A DNA stretch of 64,000 nt. Origin: JAGVSR01 sp963708775 (GTDB lineage Bacteria; Pseudomonadota; Alphaproteobacteria; Rhizobiales; Hyphomicrobiaceae). Position numbers and translations under genes: made by a program. The stretch is from the NCBI GenBank assembly GCA_963708775.1, contig CAVPTI010000015.1:124001-188000 (forward strand), given 5' to 3'. The notes under the pieces were generated by a model. The model was not told where the DNA came from. It saw nothing but the letters and a program-made list of their open reading frames with translations, and searched no databases. Positions within the stretch are counted from its first letter, which is position 1; every line of letters starts with the position of its first letter. Positions 10,417-18,481 of the stretch are shown piece after piece.

Positions 10417-10702
10417 GCCGCCGCTCCGATCTTACGAACTGTGCGATCAGTTGACTGGCCGTCGCCGCGGCAAGCTGCACCAGCACCCAAACGACGACGA
10501 GCTTCAGTCCGCTCACCACGTCCGGGCTCTGCGGCAGAAGACCGAGGACGATGAAGCCGAAGCCCAGATTATCCGCCTTGGTCAATGCGTGCAGCCGAGT
10601 GAGCGTGTCTGGAAAGCGAAGAAGCCCGACAGTTCCAGCCAGGAAGAAGAACAACCCCGCGCCCACGGCGGCCATCGTAAAAATGTCGACCACGAGGCTC
10701 AT
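10400..10702 (-). CDS. mrpG: Na+/H+ antiporter subunit G (MrpG/MnhG)
   Basis: 100-residue membrane protein with three helices. The signature GTVGLLRFPDTLTRLHALTKADNLG is characteristic of MrpG. It is an accessory subunit of the Mrp complex, needed for assembly and activity (family knowledge). The start overlaps the stop of mrpF by 4 bases, and the end overlaps mrpB, in keeping with one operon. Confidence 0.92.
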   Translation of the reverse strand: MSLVVDIFTMAAVGAGLFFFLAGTVGLLRFPDTLTRLHALTKADNLGFGFIVLGLLPQSPDVVSGLKLVVVWVLVQLAAATASQLIAQFVRSERRHEPAA

Positions 10703-10980
10703 GGATTGGCTTGCCCGTCCGGCTGCTTCGTACCGGGTTCGCCAAGAGTGAGTGCAACGGCGGCAAACGCGGCAAGCAAGGCCAAAACGAGTGCGATATC
10801 GATGATGGCGGTCAGCCCGCTGGCAGTTGCAATCAAGAGCGCAATGGCACCGCCGCCGGTGCCCAGTAACTGCGCGGCCATCATCCGGTCAGCGGGAGCC
10901 GGGCCCCACATCATCCGCGCAAGACCAAGACCGGTGAGCAGCAGCAGCAAGGCGGCAGCCACGTACAGAAACTCAATCAT
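10699..10980 (-). CDS. mrpF: Na+/H+ antiporter subunit F (MrpF/MnhF)
   Basis: Small membrane subunit of about 93 residues with three hydrophobic helices and the MrpF signature LARMMWGPAPADRMMAAQLLG in the first half. I chose the ATG at 10980, which overlaps the end of mrpE by 8 bases and begins directly at the first helix; an upstream in-frame ATG at 11004 would give a longer overlap and an extra hydrophilic head. Second gene of the Mrp operon. Confidence 0.88.
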   Translation of the reverse strand: MIEFLYVAAALLLLLTGLGLARMMWGPAPADRMMAAQLLGTGGGAIALLIATASGLTAIIDIALVLALLAAFAAVALTLGEPGTKQPDGQANP

Positions 10981-11500
10981 TGCGAGCCGGGCGTGTCCGC
11001 CCACCTCCGGTTATCTGCGCAAATAGTGCTTCTTCAGCTGCAAGCTGGGCTGCAACGGGTTGGCTCGTATCGAGGCAATGGATCAGCAGAGCGTCGGAAT
11101 TGCCGACGCTGACCGGCAAAGTTCCGGGCTGAAGACTTATCAAAGCTAGAAAGGCATCACGTCCTGGGCCACGCTCCAGTTGGGTGGCATAGGTGATGAA
11201 ACCTGGCTGAAGCGGCATTCGCGGGTCAAGCGCCCGGCGCGCAACATCCGCCCCCGCCACCAGCGATTGCCATGGGAGACGCATTGCAAAACGCCCGAGA
11301 GCGGTGGGAGAGAAATGGCGGTTGCTAATCGGCAAGAGACGTACGCTGACCCAGGTTGCCCAAGCAGCCGCCAGCAATCCGACCGCCAAATTGGTCGCGC
11401 TGAATTCAATCAAGATTATCCAGAGCGCAAAGTAAGCCCCAAACCGAGGCACTGTCCCGAGATTGAAAATTGAATGCATTGATGCAGCCAGTGTCGACAT
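10973..11500 (-). CDS. mrpE: Na+/H+ antiporter subunit E (MrpE/MnhE)
   Basis: First gene of the Mrp operon, about 175 residues. Two N-terminal hydrophobic segments are followed by a cytoplasmic alpha/beta domain, with SLVAGADVARRALDPRMPL and the family-typical ITYATQLERGPGRDAFLALISLQPGTLPV region. The ATG at 11500 is preceded at 5 bases by GGGGGAG, a strong ribosome binding site, and is preferred over an in-frame ATG at 11527. Upstream lies a 188-base gap facing the small secreted-protein gene, which should hold the operon promoter; no clear promoter boxes were recognised. Confidence 0.88.
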   Translation of the reverse strand: MSTLAASMHSIFNLGTVPRFGAYFALWIILIEFSATNLAVGLLAAAWATWVSVRLLPISNRHFSPTALGRFAMRLPWQSLVAGADVARRALDPRMPLQPGFITYATQLERGPGRDAFLALISLQPGTLPVSVGNSDALLIHCLDTSQPVAAQLAAEEALFAQITGGGRTRPARND

Positions 11501-11688
11501 GAGGCTCCCCCAATGCCCATGATGCACATTATCCTCGGCAGTGCATCATTCAAGCGTAGTCTCCCTTCCTGATGAAACGCAAGTGTGAGGCGGGGGGCGA
11601 CTGATTTGATTGGGTTCCAGTTGCGGCTGCTCCAATACAGGATTACCATTTATCGCGTGGCCAAATGGAGTAAACACTCATGAGTTGA

Positions 11689-11904
11689 ATGCACAGGGGC
11701 GTGATCGCCATCGTCGTAGGCCTAAGCATGTGGTCGGTCAGCGCAGCTGAGGCTGCCCCGTTAGGTCCGGCCGCAGCCGTGAACCAGTCGGTCGGATCGA
11801 TTGCGACCAATATCCATTGCAGGGCGTATCGGCATTGCCACCGCCGCTGTTGGTGGCGAAACGGCGTTCGTCGTTGCGCCCGGTATTGCCATCGCTGCGG
11901 TTGA
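11689..11904 (+). CDS. Small secreted Cys/His-rich protein
   Basis: 71-residue predicted secreted protein of unknown function. It begins with a signal peptide (hydrophobic core IAIVVGLSMWSVSAAEAA) and ends in a Cys/His/Arg-rich tail with the spacing HC-x4-HC-x3-CWW-x-NG-x-RRC-x2-YC. Very similar spacing occurs in the other small secreted protein at 42706-43029, so the two seem to belong to one family. Six or more cysteines suggest disulfides or metal binding in the periplasm or outside the cell. Unrelated in function, as far as can be seen, to the flanking Mrp operon. Confidence 0.55.
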   Translation: MHRGVIAIVVGLSMWSVSAAEAAPLGPAAAVNQSVGSIATNIHCRAYRHCHRRCWWRNGVRRCARYCHRCG

Positions 11905-11979
11905 ACACACGTAGGATGACTATGACAAGATCAAGCGACGGCTTTCGCGCGAAGCCGTCGCAACTCACTTTGTGGCCTA

Positions 11980-12414
11980 GTGCCGGAGGCGACTCTGAGA
12001 TCAAGCAGCGAGTGGCTTCCAGCTATTTTCAGATGGTTTGGTTTTAGTCTGAAACTTCTACTCTGGCTGTTACTCATCGTGTGGGGCAGCCTCGCCATTT
12101 ACTATTCGAATTTGCCCTGGGCAGAATTGCGATTGGTGATTGCGACTTTATTCGCAGGCTTTTCTGTTTGGGTGCTGTGGCTATCGCGCCTAAAGCACGC
12201 CACTGCCGTCTTCATGACAGCTTTCCTGGCGGTATGTCTTTGGTGGATCCTCATCCCGGCATCGCACGATCGTCCATGGCGGCCGGAGGTTGCCGTGATG
12301 CCCCGCGCAACCATCGATGGTGACCGGATAAGCATCTCGGGTGTTCGAAATTTTCAGTTGGTCCCATTGAGCTTGTCGAGGATGTCGGCCCACGAGACGT
12401 ATTTGAAGTTTTGA
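11980..12414 (+). pseudogene. DUF4105-family membrane protein, 3' truncated
   Basis: N-terminal part of a DUF4105 protein. Two or three hydrophobic helices (about residues 20-85) lead into the domain start DRPWRPEVAVMPRATIDGD and ISGVRNF. At about 12353 the homology stops abruptly, exactly where the convergent phytase gene ends (its stop codon is at 12354-12356). The remaining 20 codons are the phytase 3' end read backwards. Full DUF4105 proteins continue for well over 150 more residues, and the lost part was not found elsewhere in the window. The gene was evidently cut when the phytase block arrived or when a deletion joined the two. GTG start at 11980. Confidence 0.65.
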
Positions 12415-13415
12415 GCCGCGCCGGGATTTTCATCATCCTGGACGACCAGCAACCCAGACGGATATTGGTCACCGAAGTTACCGACCGTCAGAGCAATACC
12501 ATCTGTGCCGGTCACCTCATCAATCTTTTTGTCGGCGCTGGCGACGATACGGAAGCGCGCAACAAGCTTCGTATCCGGCAGGGAGAAGAGCGCGTACGTG
12601 CTATTGCCCTGGATCGATGCGATCAGGAAACCGCCATCCTTTCCATCAGGCGCGAGCGTCAATCCCTCGATATCTGCAACGAGGTCCTTACCGTCGACCG
12701 CGGCAATGAGTTCGCGTTGTTCGCCAGCGTCGGGTTCCGCACCTAGCTTCCAGATGCCGCGCAACTCGTCCCCAACATAAAGAATCCCCGTCCGATCATC
12801 GGCAACGCAGCCTTCAGCGATAGACCCGAAAGCAAACTTTCGCACGAGCTCTGCCTTTATCCCTTGATCGGAAGACGAAAGCCCGAATTGACGGAACTCA
12901 CCATCCTTGCCGATCACAATGGCGAACAAAGCTCCGGTCTTTGCGCTGCGGTACATGCAGAAGCCATAAGGGTCGGTGAGATCTGTCGCGATGAATGACC
13001 CGTCGTCTTGAGTAACTTTGAGTGTGGCGGGATCGAGGACAAAGAAGCTGATGCCAAGCTTTGTTCGATTGCTTGCTCCAACGAGCACGCGCGGGCCGGC
13101 AACTGTCTTGAAGTCGGAGCGAAGATCTACATTGTTAACGCGCCCCACGGGAAAGAAGTCGACCTTAGCCCCGTCGAGACCGAAGACGAACAAGCCACTC
13201 TTCTTATCGGTTCCGAAAATGAGGCTTTTGTCCGCCGCTGTTGGGTTCAGCCAAACTTCTGCATCATCGGCTGCATCTTCCATCGACTTTGCTGGCTCGG
13301 TCTCCATTCGCGGCTCAACATCAAAAAGTTTGATGTCACTGGCGATTGCTTCTGCATGACTATGCGCCATGCAAGCAATGAGCGCCACCGCAGCAAACAT
13401 TCCAGTCTTGAGCAT
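12354..13415 (-). CDS. Secreted beta-propeller 3-phytase
   Basis: 353-residue phytase of the beta-propeller (alkaline, calcium-dependent) family, which removes phosphate from phytate outside the cytoplasm. A signal peptide (MLKTGMFAAVALIACMAHSHA) precedes the propeller. The family's calcium- and phosphate-site blocks appear in order: DDAEVWLNP, GRVNNVDLR, DPYGFCMYR, EGCVADD with YVGDELRGIWK, DIEGLTL, SIQGNSTYALF, VTGTDGI and GLLVVQDDEN. The gene diverges from a TonB-dependent receptor, an association repeatedly seen for this phytase type in proteobacteria (established). A Pho-box-like repeat lies about 80 bases upstream. Its 3' end abuts the truncated DUF4105 gene. Confidence 0.92.
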   Translation of the reverse strand: MLKTGMFAAVALIACMAHSHAEAIASDIKLFDVEPRMETEPAKSMEDAADDAEVWLNPTAADKSLIFGTDKKSGLFVFGLDGAKVDFFPVGRVNNVDLRSDFKTVAGPRVLVGASNRTKLGISFFVLDPATLKVTQDDGSFIATDLTDPYGFCMYRSAKTGALFAIVIGKDGEFRQFGLSSSDQGIKAELVRKFAFGSIAEGCVADDRTGILYVGDELRGIWKLGAEPDAGEQRELIAAVDGKDLVADIEGLTLAPDGKDGGFLIASIQGNSTYALFSLPDTKLVARFRIVASADKKIDEVTGTDGIALTVGNFGDQYPSGLLVVQDDENPGAAQNFKYVSWADILDKLNGTN

Positions 13416-13495
13416 GGTCGAATTCCCTTGGGCGTTTTTGGTTGGAAGATATTGAGGTCAAAGAACCTCGACCATGAAATCCGTGGCAGCGGCGA

Positions 13496-13513
13496 ATGAC
13501 AGTCACATGACGT
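13496..13513 (-). promoter_or_regulatory. Pho-box-like direct repeat upstream of phytase
   Basis: Read on the minus strand this is ACGTCAT-GTGA-CTGTCAT. These are two 7-base units with a 4-base spacer, matching the PhoB half-site CTGTCAT at 5 of 7 and 7 of 7 positions and keeping the 11-base period. It lies 81 bases before the phytase start codon on the correct strand. PhoB control of a phytase under phosphate starvation would make biological sense. No clear -10 box follows at the usual distance, so this is a candidate site only. Confidence 0.5.
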
Positions 13514-13573
13514 CGGCATTCGGCAGATTACCTACGGATGCGATGCAAGCACGGTAGCGATCGCATCATCGAA

Positions 13574-13591
13574 CTGTCATCCAATTGTAGT
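13574..13591 (+). promoter_or_regulatory. Pho-box-like direct repeat upstream of the TonB receptor
   Basis: CTGTCAT-CCAA-TTGTAGT: the first unit is a perfect PhoB half-site, the second matches 4 of 7, with the right 4-base spacer. A TACAAC element at 13600-13605 sits 8 bases downstream, where a -10 box would be in a PhoB-type promoter. This would put the transcript start near 13612 and supports the ATG at 13699 as the receptor start. Candidate site. Confidence 0.42.
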
Positions 13592-13698
13592 CAGTCCGTT
13601 ACAACGCATTGCAAAATTCGCCTCGGCTCAGCGCAAAGGCCGTTTCGCATCAGCACTCGGCACTCGCAGCGCTTGTTCGTGAAAAGCATGGGGCGGGT

Positions 13699-15942
13699 AT
13701 GATTAAGGGTCGAGTATCAAAGGGGACGGGGTATTTGCTCGCCTCCGTATCTGTAGCTGCGATGTTTTCGTCCAGCACATCTGAAGTACAAGCGCAGGCG
13801 GTCCAGACGACCGACGAACTCATCGTCTATGGAACCGTCGTCACGCGAAATAGAAGCGACACCGTCGCGCCCGTTCTCTCCTACGATCTCGAGTATTTCC
13901 AGCGCTTCGAACCAATCTCTGCGGGCGATGCCTTGAAGCGTGCTCCCGGCGTCAGCTTCAGCAGCGACGTTCTCGAATATGACAGGATGCAGTTGCGCGG
14001 ATTGCCCGCGATCTACGCCCAGGTCCAGATCAACGGCCAAGCCATGACGGGTGGCGGCAACGATCGCGTCTTCGCTGTCGACCGCATCCCGGCCGAATTG
14101 ATCGACAGCGTTGAAATTATTCGCAGTCCTTCGGCAGACGTATCGTCTGAGCAGATCGCCGGTGCGGCCAACATCAACCTCAAGAAGGCAGGTAGCATTA
14201 AGGGCGGCTGGGTCCGTGGCAGCGGTTTCGGAGTGGAGGGCGATGAACTACGTGGCGCCGGCTCGATCGGCTACGGCGATACCGTCGGCGACACGTCCTA
14301 TCTCTTCTCGCTCGACGTCCAGCAGCGCCGAAATCCAAAAGTGAAATCGGCCAATGTCTTTGAACTCAATCCAGGCGTCGATCCTCAAGCAGTCGTCGAC
14401 CAGAACGACACCCGCGATGGCACAGACTACTCATTCAATGGTGAGATCGCCCAGAAGGTCGGCGATGGTCTGCTCCGGCTTTACGGCTTCTATGTCTACA
14501 CCGATCGTGAGGAGACGGAATTCACCGAGACATTCGGCGCCGACGCGTTTTTCAACCGTGATGGCCTCGAACAGGTCGAGAACCAGACCGAAGACATACA
14601 GCAGCAAAACTTGAGCATCGTCGGTGACTACAGGTTGCCTGTCGGAACGGACGAAGCGCAAGTCCTCTTCGGCTACAACCTTTTCCGTGACGACCTTGAT
14701 ACGAATGAGGACTTAACCGAAATCGGTGACCCGACTGAAATCCAGCAGGAATTTATCGATACGAAGGATCAGGATTGGTTCGGGACGCTCGCCTACACCG
14801 CAAACCTCAGCAATTTGGTTTCGGTCAAGTTCGGTGTCGATGGCCGCATCAAGACTCGTGACTTCAGCGAAACGATACTCGTAGCTGAAGTTCCTGATCC
14901 GCTCGAAGCAATTCCCGGGCTCGGCGCATTTGATCTCGAGGAGCGGCGCGCGGACCCGTACATAAAGGCGAATTGGAACCTTCTTCCGAACCTCACCGTC
15001 GAGACAGGTGTTCGCTACGAACTCACCAGTCGGGAAATCTCAGGACCAGGACTTGGCACCAACAGCATAGATTTTTCCGAGCTCAATCCATCGGCGCACA
15101 TTCGCTATGGACTGACCGAGACGACGCTGTTGCGCTTCTCGGTGGCTCGTACGGTTCTGCGGCCCGCCTTTGACCAGCTGACGCCGGCGGTGCTGCTCGA
15201 GGAGCCGACAGACCGGTTTGCAACAGAGGGCAACCCAGATCTCGCCCAAGAGACAGCTTGGGGTATCGACGTTGGCTTCGATCAGAAATTCGGCGATCGC
15301 GGGATCTTCGGTTTCAACTTCTTCAACCGAGACATCAAGGACAAGATCGAACTGGCAGGAACAGGTCGCACGACCAATTTTCCAGCCGGCGACGAGCCTT
15401 GCGAAGATTTGAACGGCGACGATGCGCAGTGCGAAATTGTGACGTTCCAAAATCTAGGCAACGCCCGCGCCTATGGCATCGAGGTCGATGTCGACGCGCC
15501 GCTGACGTTGCTGGGGCTGCCCGACACGACGATCTTTGCGAATTACACTTGGCTGAAGACAGAAGTTGTCGACCCAGTCACCGGAAAGAAGCGAGCCTTC
15601 AATGACCAGCCGGATTACATCCTCAATGTCGGCTTCATCCATAGCCTGACGGAGTGGAATTCGGCATTTGGCGCAAGCTATCAGCAGCGCGGAGATAGCT
15701 CTGAATTCCTCTTCGATGAAGTCACCGAACTCTCCTACGAAGGAAATCTGGAAGCCTTCTGGGAAACACGTTTTGGAAAGTCGACCGTCCTGCGCTTCAC
15801 AGCCGCGAACCTGCTGGATGCGGAAAAGGTCGAGGACGTAACGGTCTTCAATCCAGATCTCACAGGTGTGGCTGAGGAAGGTGAAGTCGAGACCGAGCGG
15901 AGCGGCCGTCTCTTCCTGATGACGTTGCGACAAGCCTTCTAA
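13699..15942 (+). CDS. TonB-dependent outer-membrane receptor (phytate/phosphate-linked)
   Basis: About 747-residue outer-membrane receptor. A signal peptide (hydrophobic core LLASVSVAAMFSS, cleavage near AQA) is followed by the plug domain, with DALKRAPGVSF, MQLRGLP, VQINGQAM, VEIIRSPSAD and the end AGAANINLKK. A 22-strand-type barrel then ends in FLMTLRQAF, with the terminal phenylalanine expected for barrel insertion. The TonB-box region is near residues 35-45 (ELIVYGTVV). I prefer the ATG at 13699 (GGGGCGGG in front) over the TTG at 13609. Divergence from a phytase and the dedicated ExbBD-TonB genes downstream suggest import of phytate or a phosphorylated inositol product; this is inference from context. 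Confidence 0.9.
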   Translation: MIKGRVSKGTGYLLASVSVAAMFSSSTSEVQAQAVQTTDELIVYGTVVTRNRSDTVAPVLSYDLEYFQRFEPISAGDALKRAPGVSFSSDVLEYDRMQLRGLPAIYAQVQINGQAMTGGGNDRVFAVDRIPAELIDSVEIIRSPSADVSSEQIAGAANINLKKAGSIKGGWVRGSGFGVEGDELRGAGSIGYGDTVGDTSYLFSLDVQQRRNPKVKSANVFELNPGVDPQAVVDQNDTRDGTDYSFNGEIAQKVGDGLLRLYGFYVYTDREETEFTETFGADAFFNRDGLEQVENQTEDIQQQNLSIVGDYRLPVGTDEAQVLFGYNLFRDDLDTNEDLTEIGDPTEIQQEFIDTKDQDWFGTLAYTANLSNLVSVKFGVDGRIKTRDFSETILVAEVPDPLEAIPGLGAFDLEERRADPYIKANWNLLPNLTVETGVRYELTSREISGPGLGTNSIDFSELNPSAHIRYGLTETTLLRFSVARTVLRPAFDQLTPAVLLEEPTDRFATEGNPDLAQETAWGIDVGFDQKFGDRGIFGFNFFNRDIKDKIELAGTGRTTNFPAGDEPCEDLNGDDAQCEIVTFQNLGNARAYGIEVDVDAPLTLLGLPDTTIFANYTWLKTEVVDPVTGKKRAFNDQPDYILNVGFIHSLTEWNSAFGASYQQRGDSSEFLFDEVTELSYEGNLEAFWETRFGKSTVLRFTAANLLDAEKVEDVTVFNPDLTGVAEEGEVETERSGRLFLMTLRQAF

Positions 15943-15966
15943 TCGCAACGTTTCCAATTTGTAGCT

Positions 15967-15989
15967 GACCCCGGCTCAACGCCGGGGTC
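15967..15989 (+). terminator. Hairpin between receptor and exbB
   Basis: GACCCCGGC-TCAAC-GCCGGGGTC is a perfect 9-base-pair stem with a 5-base loop, 25 bases after the receptor stop and 35 bases before exbB. Only a short T-poor tail (TTGCC) follows, so it may act as a partial terminator or mRNA-stability element that lowers exbB-exbD-tonB expression relative to the receptor. Confidence 0.5.
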
Positions 15990-16023
15990 TTGCCGTTAGA
16001 ACAACACCCGCGGAGACAGTGCC

Positions 16024-17133
16024 ATGAGAGTCCGAAACAACTGCATCACAAGACTTCCTGTATCCCGGATTGTGGTCAATTCATTTGCGTTGTTGACGAT
16101 GGTGTCGCTCTTCTGCGGCGACGTTACGGCTCAGCCGCTAGAGCCAATTCCACCCCCTGCTGAGAGTGCAGCCGATCCTGCGCCCTCTCGATCCCTCGAA
16201 CCCTCTCCGCCTTCTGCCCAAACTCCTGTGCAATCTCCCGTCCCGGCCGTGACCGTGCCGGATGCCCCATCGCCGTCGAGTGCCGCGCCGGCGCCACTCA
16301 GCGCATCGCCGCCCACGGGCCAGGCACCAAATGCAACGACGCTCCCCGGGCCGACAGCCGATCCAGGGTCGACGGCACCCGCTCCATCCGCGCCGTCGGC
16401 TTTGCCCTCTCCGGCAATGGCGCCCCCGGCTCCAGTACTTCCGCATGATCTGTCGCCGTGGGGCATGTTCATGGCGGCTGACGTCGTCGTGAAGGCGGTG
16501 ATGATCGGGCTGGCGTTAGCGTCCTTGCTGACATGGACTGTTTGGGTGGCGAAATCGCTGGAGCTATCTGCAGCGCGCCGCAGTCTGAAGAAGGCGCTCG
16601 GCACATTGACGCGATCAACCAGCCTCGCAGACGCGGCGCAGAAGATCGGAACGAGCGATCGCCACGCTCGGGCATTGATTGAACAGGCCGAGCTTGAATT
16701 GCGGCTTTCGTCTGATGTCCTGGCGAACACAGGGGCACGGGATCGCATCGGCACACGCCTTCAGCAGGTCGTCGCCTCGGCCGGCCGCACGATGAACCGC
16801 GGCACCGGTGTTCTCGCCACCATCGGTTCGACAGCACCCTTCATCGGCCTCTTCGGAACGGTGTGGGGGATCATGAATAGCTTCATCGGAATCTCGAAGT
16901 CGCAAACAACAAACCTGGCAATTGTTGCGCCCGGCATTGCCGAGGCACTACTGGCCACTGCGATCGGCCTCGTCGCAGCCATTCCAGCCGTCATTATCTA
17001 CAATAACTTCTCGCGCTCGATATCATCCTATAAAGCGCTTCTGGTGGATGCTGCATCCGAAGTCATGCGGCACGTATCGCGCGATCTCGACCGCGGCTTG
17101 AAAATCCAGCCTGTCAGAGCGGCTGCGGAGTGA
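16024..17133 (+). CDS. exbB: ExbB with signal peptide and proline-rich periplasmic extension
   Basis: 369-residue proton-channel subunit of the TonB energy-transducing complex (MotA/TolQ/ExbB family). The C-terminal two thirds carry three membrane helices and the channel block GSTAPFIGLFGTVWGIM near residue 265, then APGIAEALLATAIGLVAAIPA. The N-terminus is unusual: a signal-peptide-like segment (about residues 1-37) is followed by roughly 100 residues made almost only of Pro, Ala, Ser and Thr before the first channel helix. Such extensions occur in some alphaproteobacterial ExbB proteins. It is followed closely by exbD and tonB and presumably energises the receptor just upstream. Confidence 0.9.
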   Translation: MRVRNNCITRLPVSRIVVNSFALLTMVSLFCGDVTAQPLEPIPPPAESAADPAPSRSLEPSPPSAQTPVQSPVPAVTVPDAPSPSSAAPAPLSASPPTGQAPNATTLPGPTADPGSTAPAPSAPSALPSPAMAPPAPVLPHDLSPWGMFMAADVVVKAVMIGLALASLLTWTVWVAKSLELSAARRSLKKALGTLTRSTSLADAAQKIGTSDRHARALIEQAELELRLSSDVLANTGARDRIGTRLQQVVASAGRTMNRGTGVLATIGSTAPFIGLFGTVWGIMNSFIGISKSQTTNLAIVAPGIAEALLATAIGLVAAIPAVIIYNNFSRSISSYKALLVDAASEVMRHVSRDLDRGLKIQPVRAAAE

Positions 17134-17140
17134 TCTGACC

Positions 17141-17596
17141 ATGTCCGTCAAACTGCACGACGACTCGGATGAGTTGACTGAGAACCACGAAATCAACGTA
17201 ACGCCGTTCATCGATGTGATGCTGGTGCTCCTGATCATCTTCATGGTCGCAGCCCCGCTGTCGACGGTCGATGTTGCAGTCGACCTCCCGGTTGCCAAAG
17301 CCAATCCTCAGCCGCGACCCGACAAGCCGGTCTATCTGAGTGTGAAATCAGATCTCAGCTTGAGCCTTGGAAATGATGCCGTTCCCGAGAATGCACTAGG
17401 TGCCACCCTTCTTCGCGTCACGAACGCGGACCGCGAGCAGCGGATCTTTCTGCGAGCGGACAAGGCCGTTCCATATGGCGAACTCATGCGGGTCATGAAC
17501 CTCTTGCGCGCCGAGGGCTATCTGAAGATCGCTCTAGTCGGGCTCGAAGACACAGCGACAGAAAGACCAGCAGGATCGACTGCGACACGTCCATGA
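17141..17596 (+). CDS. exbD: ExbD biopolymer transport protein
   Basis: 151-residue inner-membrane protein with one N-terminal transmembrane helix. The motif NVTPFIDVMLVLLIIFMV holds the essential membrane aspartate (Asp25) that carries protons through the ExbB pore. The periplasmic domain ends with RVMNLLRAEGYLKIALVG, typical of ExbD/TolR. It starts 7 bases after exbB and overlaps tonB by 4 bases (ATGA), so the three are translated as a unit. Confidence 0.93.
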   Translation: MSVKLHDDSDELTENHEINVTPFIDVMLVLLIIFMVAAPLSTVDVAVDLPVAKANPQPRPDKPVYLSVKSDLSLSLGNDAVPENALGATLLRVTNADREQRIFLRADKAVPYGELMRVMNLLRAEGYLKIALVGLEDTATERPAGSTATRP

Positions 17597-18459
17597 CAAC
17601 GACCTTTGCAGCACCGCTCGAAGCCTATCCCCGCAAATTCGTGCGCTGGAGCGGCGCGTTCCTATGCGCGCTGTCGTTCCATGGCGTGATCATTGCGGGA
17701 GCTTTGTTGGCTATTAGCCAGCAGGAGCCGGAGGATGGTGGTGTCATCACGCTGGATCTGCCGCCCCTCGCCGTGGAGAGCACGTCGACGGAGCCAGACA
17801 ATTCCGAGGATGCCCAGGATACCACGACGGCTCCGCCCCCGTCCGACGCAGAAGATGATGCCCCGCAGCCGGATGAAGCCGAGCCAAAGTCCGCAGAAGA
17901 GAATGAGCCACCAACGCCCGAACCTGCAATTGAAAAAGCCGACGTCCCCGAGCCCGTTGCTCAGCCTGTCGAAGAGATCGTCCCAGAAGCGCCAAACGCA
18001 CCGGAGCCGGAAGTCGTTTTGCCAAAGCTCGTGGAGCAACCAACCACGGTAAAGGCACCCGAGAAGGTTCAACCCGAAGCCAAAAAGCCGGTGGTGAAAA
18101 AGGCGGTGGACCGCAAGCCTGTGACGGATAACAACGGCAAAAAAGCTGGACCGAAATCCAACAGCAAGGCGGCGAGCGCCGCTGCGGCCAGCGGCGGCAA
18201 ATTCAGCCCGAACGCGATTTCCCGGCCGCATCCCCCGTATCCGTCGTCAGCACGCGCTTCGCGTATCGAAGGCACAGTTGTCGTACGCTACACGGTGTCG
18301 CCATCGGGTTCCGTCACGGGAGTGTCGGTCCTGAGCGCCAGTCCACCAGGCGTTTTCAACTCCGTGACAGTTTCCGCCGTGCGGAACTGGCGCTTCCGTC
18401 CTTCTGCCGGCGGCGGATCCGGCACGACCACTATTCGCTTTAAGCTACGCAGACTTTGA
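17593..18459 (+). CDS. tonB: TonB energy transducer
   Basis: 288-residue periplasm-spanning protein. One membrane helix near residues 22-42 is followed by a long Pro/Glu-rich spacer (about residues 50-175, many EP/KP pairs) and a C-terminal TonB domain: PHPPYPSSARASRIEGTV (family start), VSPSGSVTGVSVLSASPPG and AVRNWRFRPS. It delivers ExbBD-derived energy to outer-membrane receptors. Being last in an operon headed by a single receptor, it is likely dedicated to that receptor. Confidence 0.93.
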   Translation: MTTTFAAPLEAYPRKFVRWSGAFLCALSFHGVIIAGALLAISQQEPEDGGVITLDLPPLAVESTSTEPDNSEDAQDTTTAPPPSDAEDDAPQPDEAEPKSAEENEPPTPEPAIEKADVPEPVAQPVEEIVPEAPNAPEPEVVLPKLVEQPTTVKAPEKVQPEAKKPVVKKAVDRKPVTDNNGKKAGPKSNSKAASAAAASGGKFSPNAISRPHPPYPSSARASRIEGTVVVRYTVSPSGSVTGVSVLSASPPGVFNSVTVSAVRNWRFRPSAGGGSGTTTIRFKLRRL

Positions 18460-18481
18460 CGCTGACTGTATCTCTACTCGC

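Noticed and set aside
10013..11026. 337-residue plus-strand frame across mrpB-mrpG-mrpF
   Set aside because: It is antisense to three overlapping, well-recognised Mrp genes and shows only Ser/Arg-rich shadow sequence.
13609..13698. TTG at 13609 as start of the TonB receptor
   Set aside because: The added residues lack signal-peptide character and would lie at or before the predicted transcript start; the ATG at 13699 fits the signal peptide.
17662..18231. Long minus-strand frame opposite tonB
   Set aside because: Composition is the mirror of the Pro/Glu-rich TonB spacer; no start signal or known domain.
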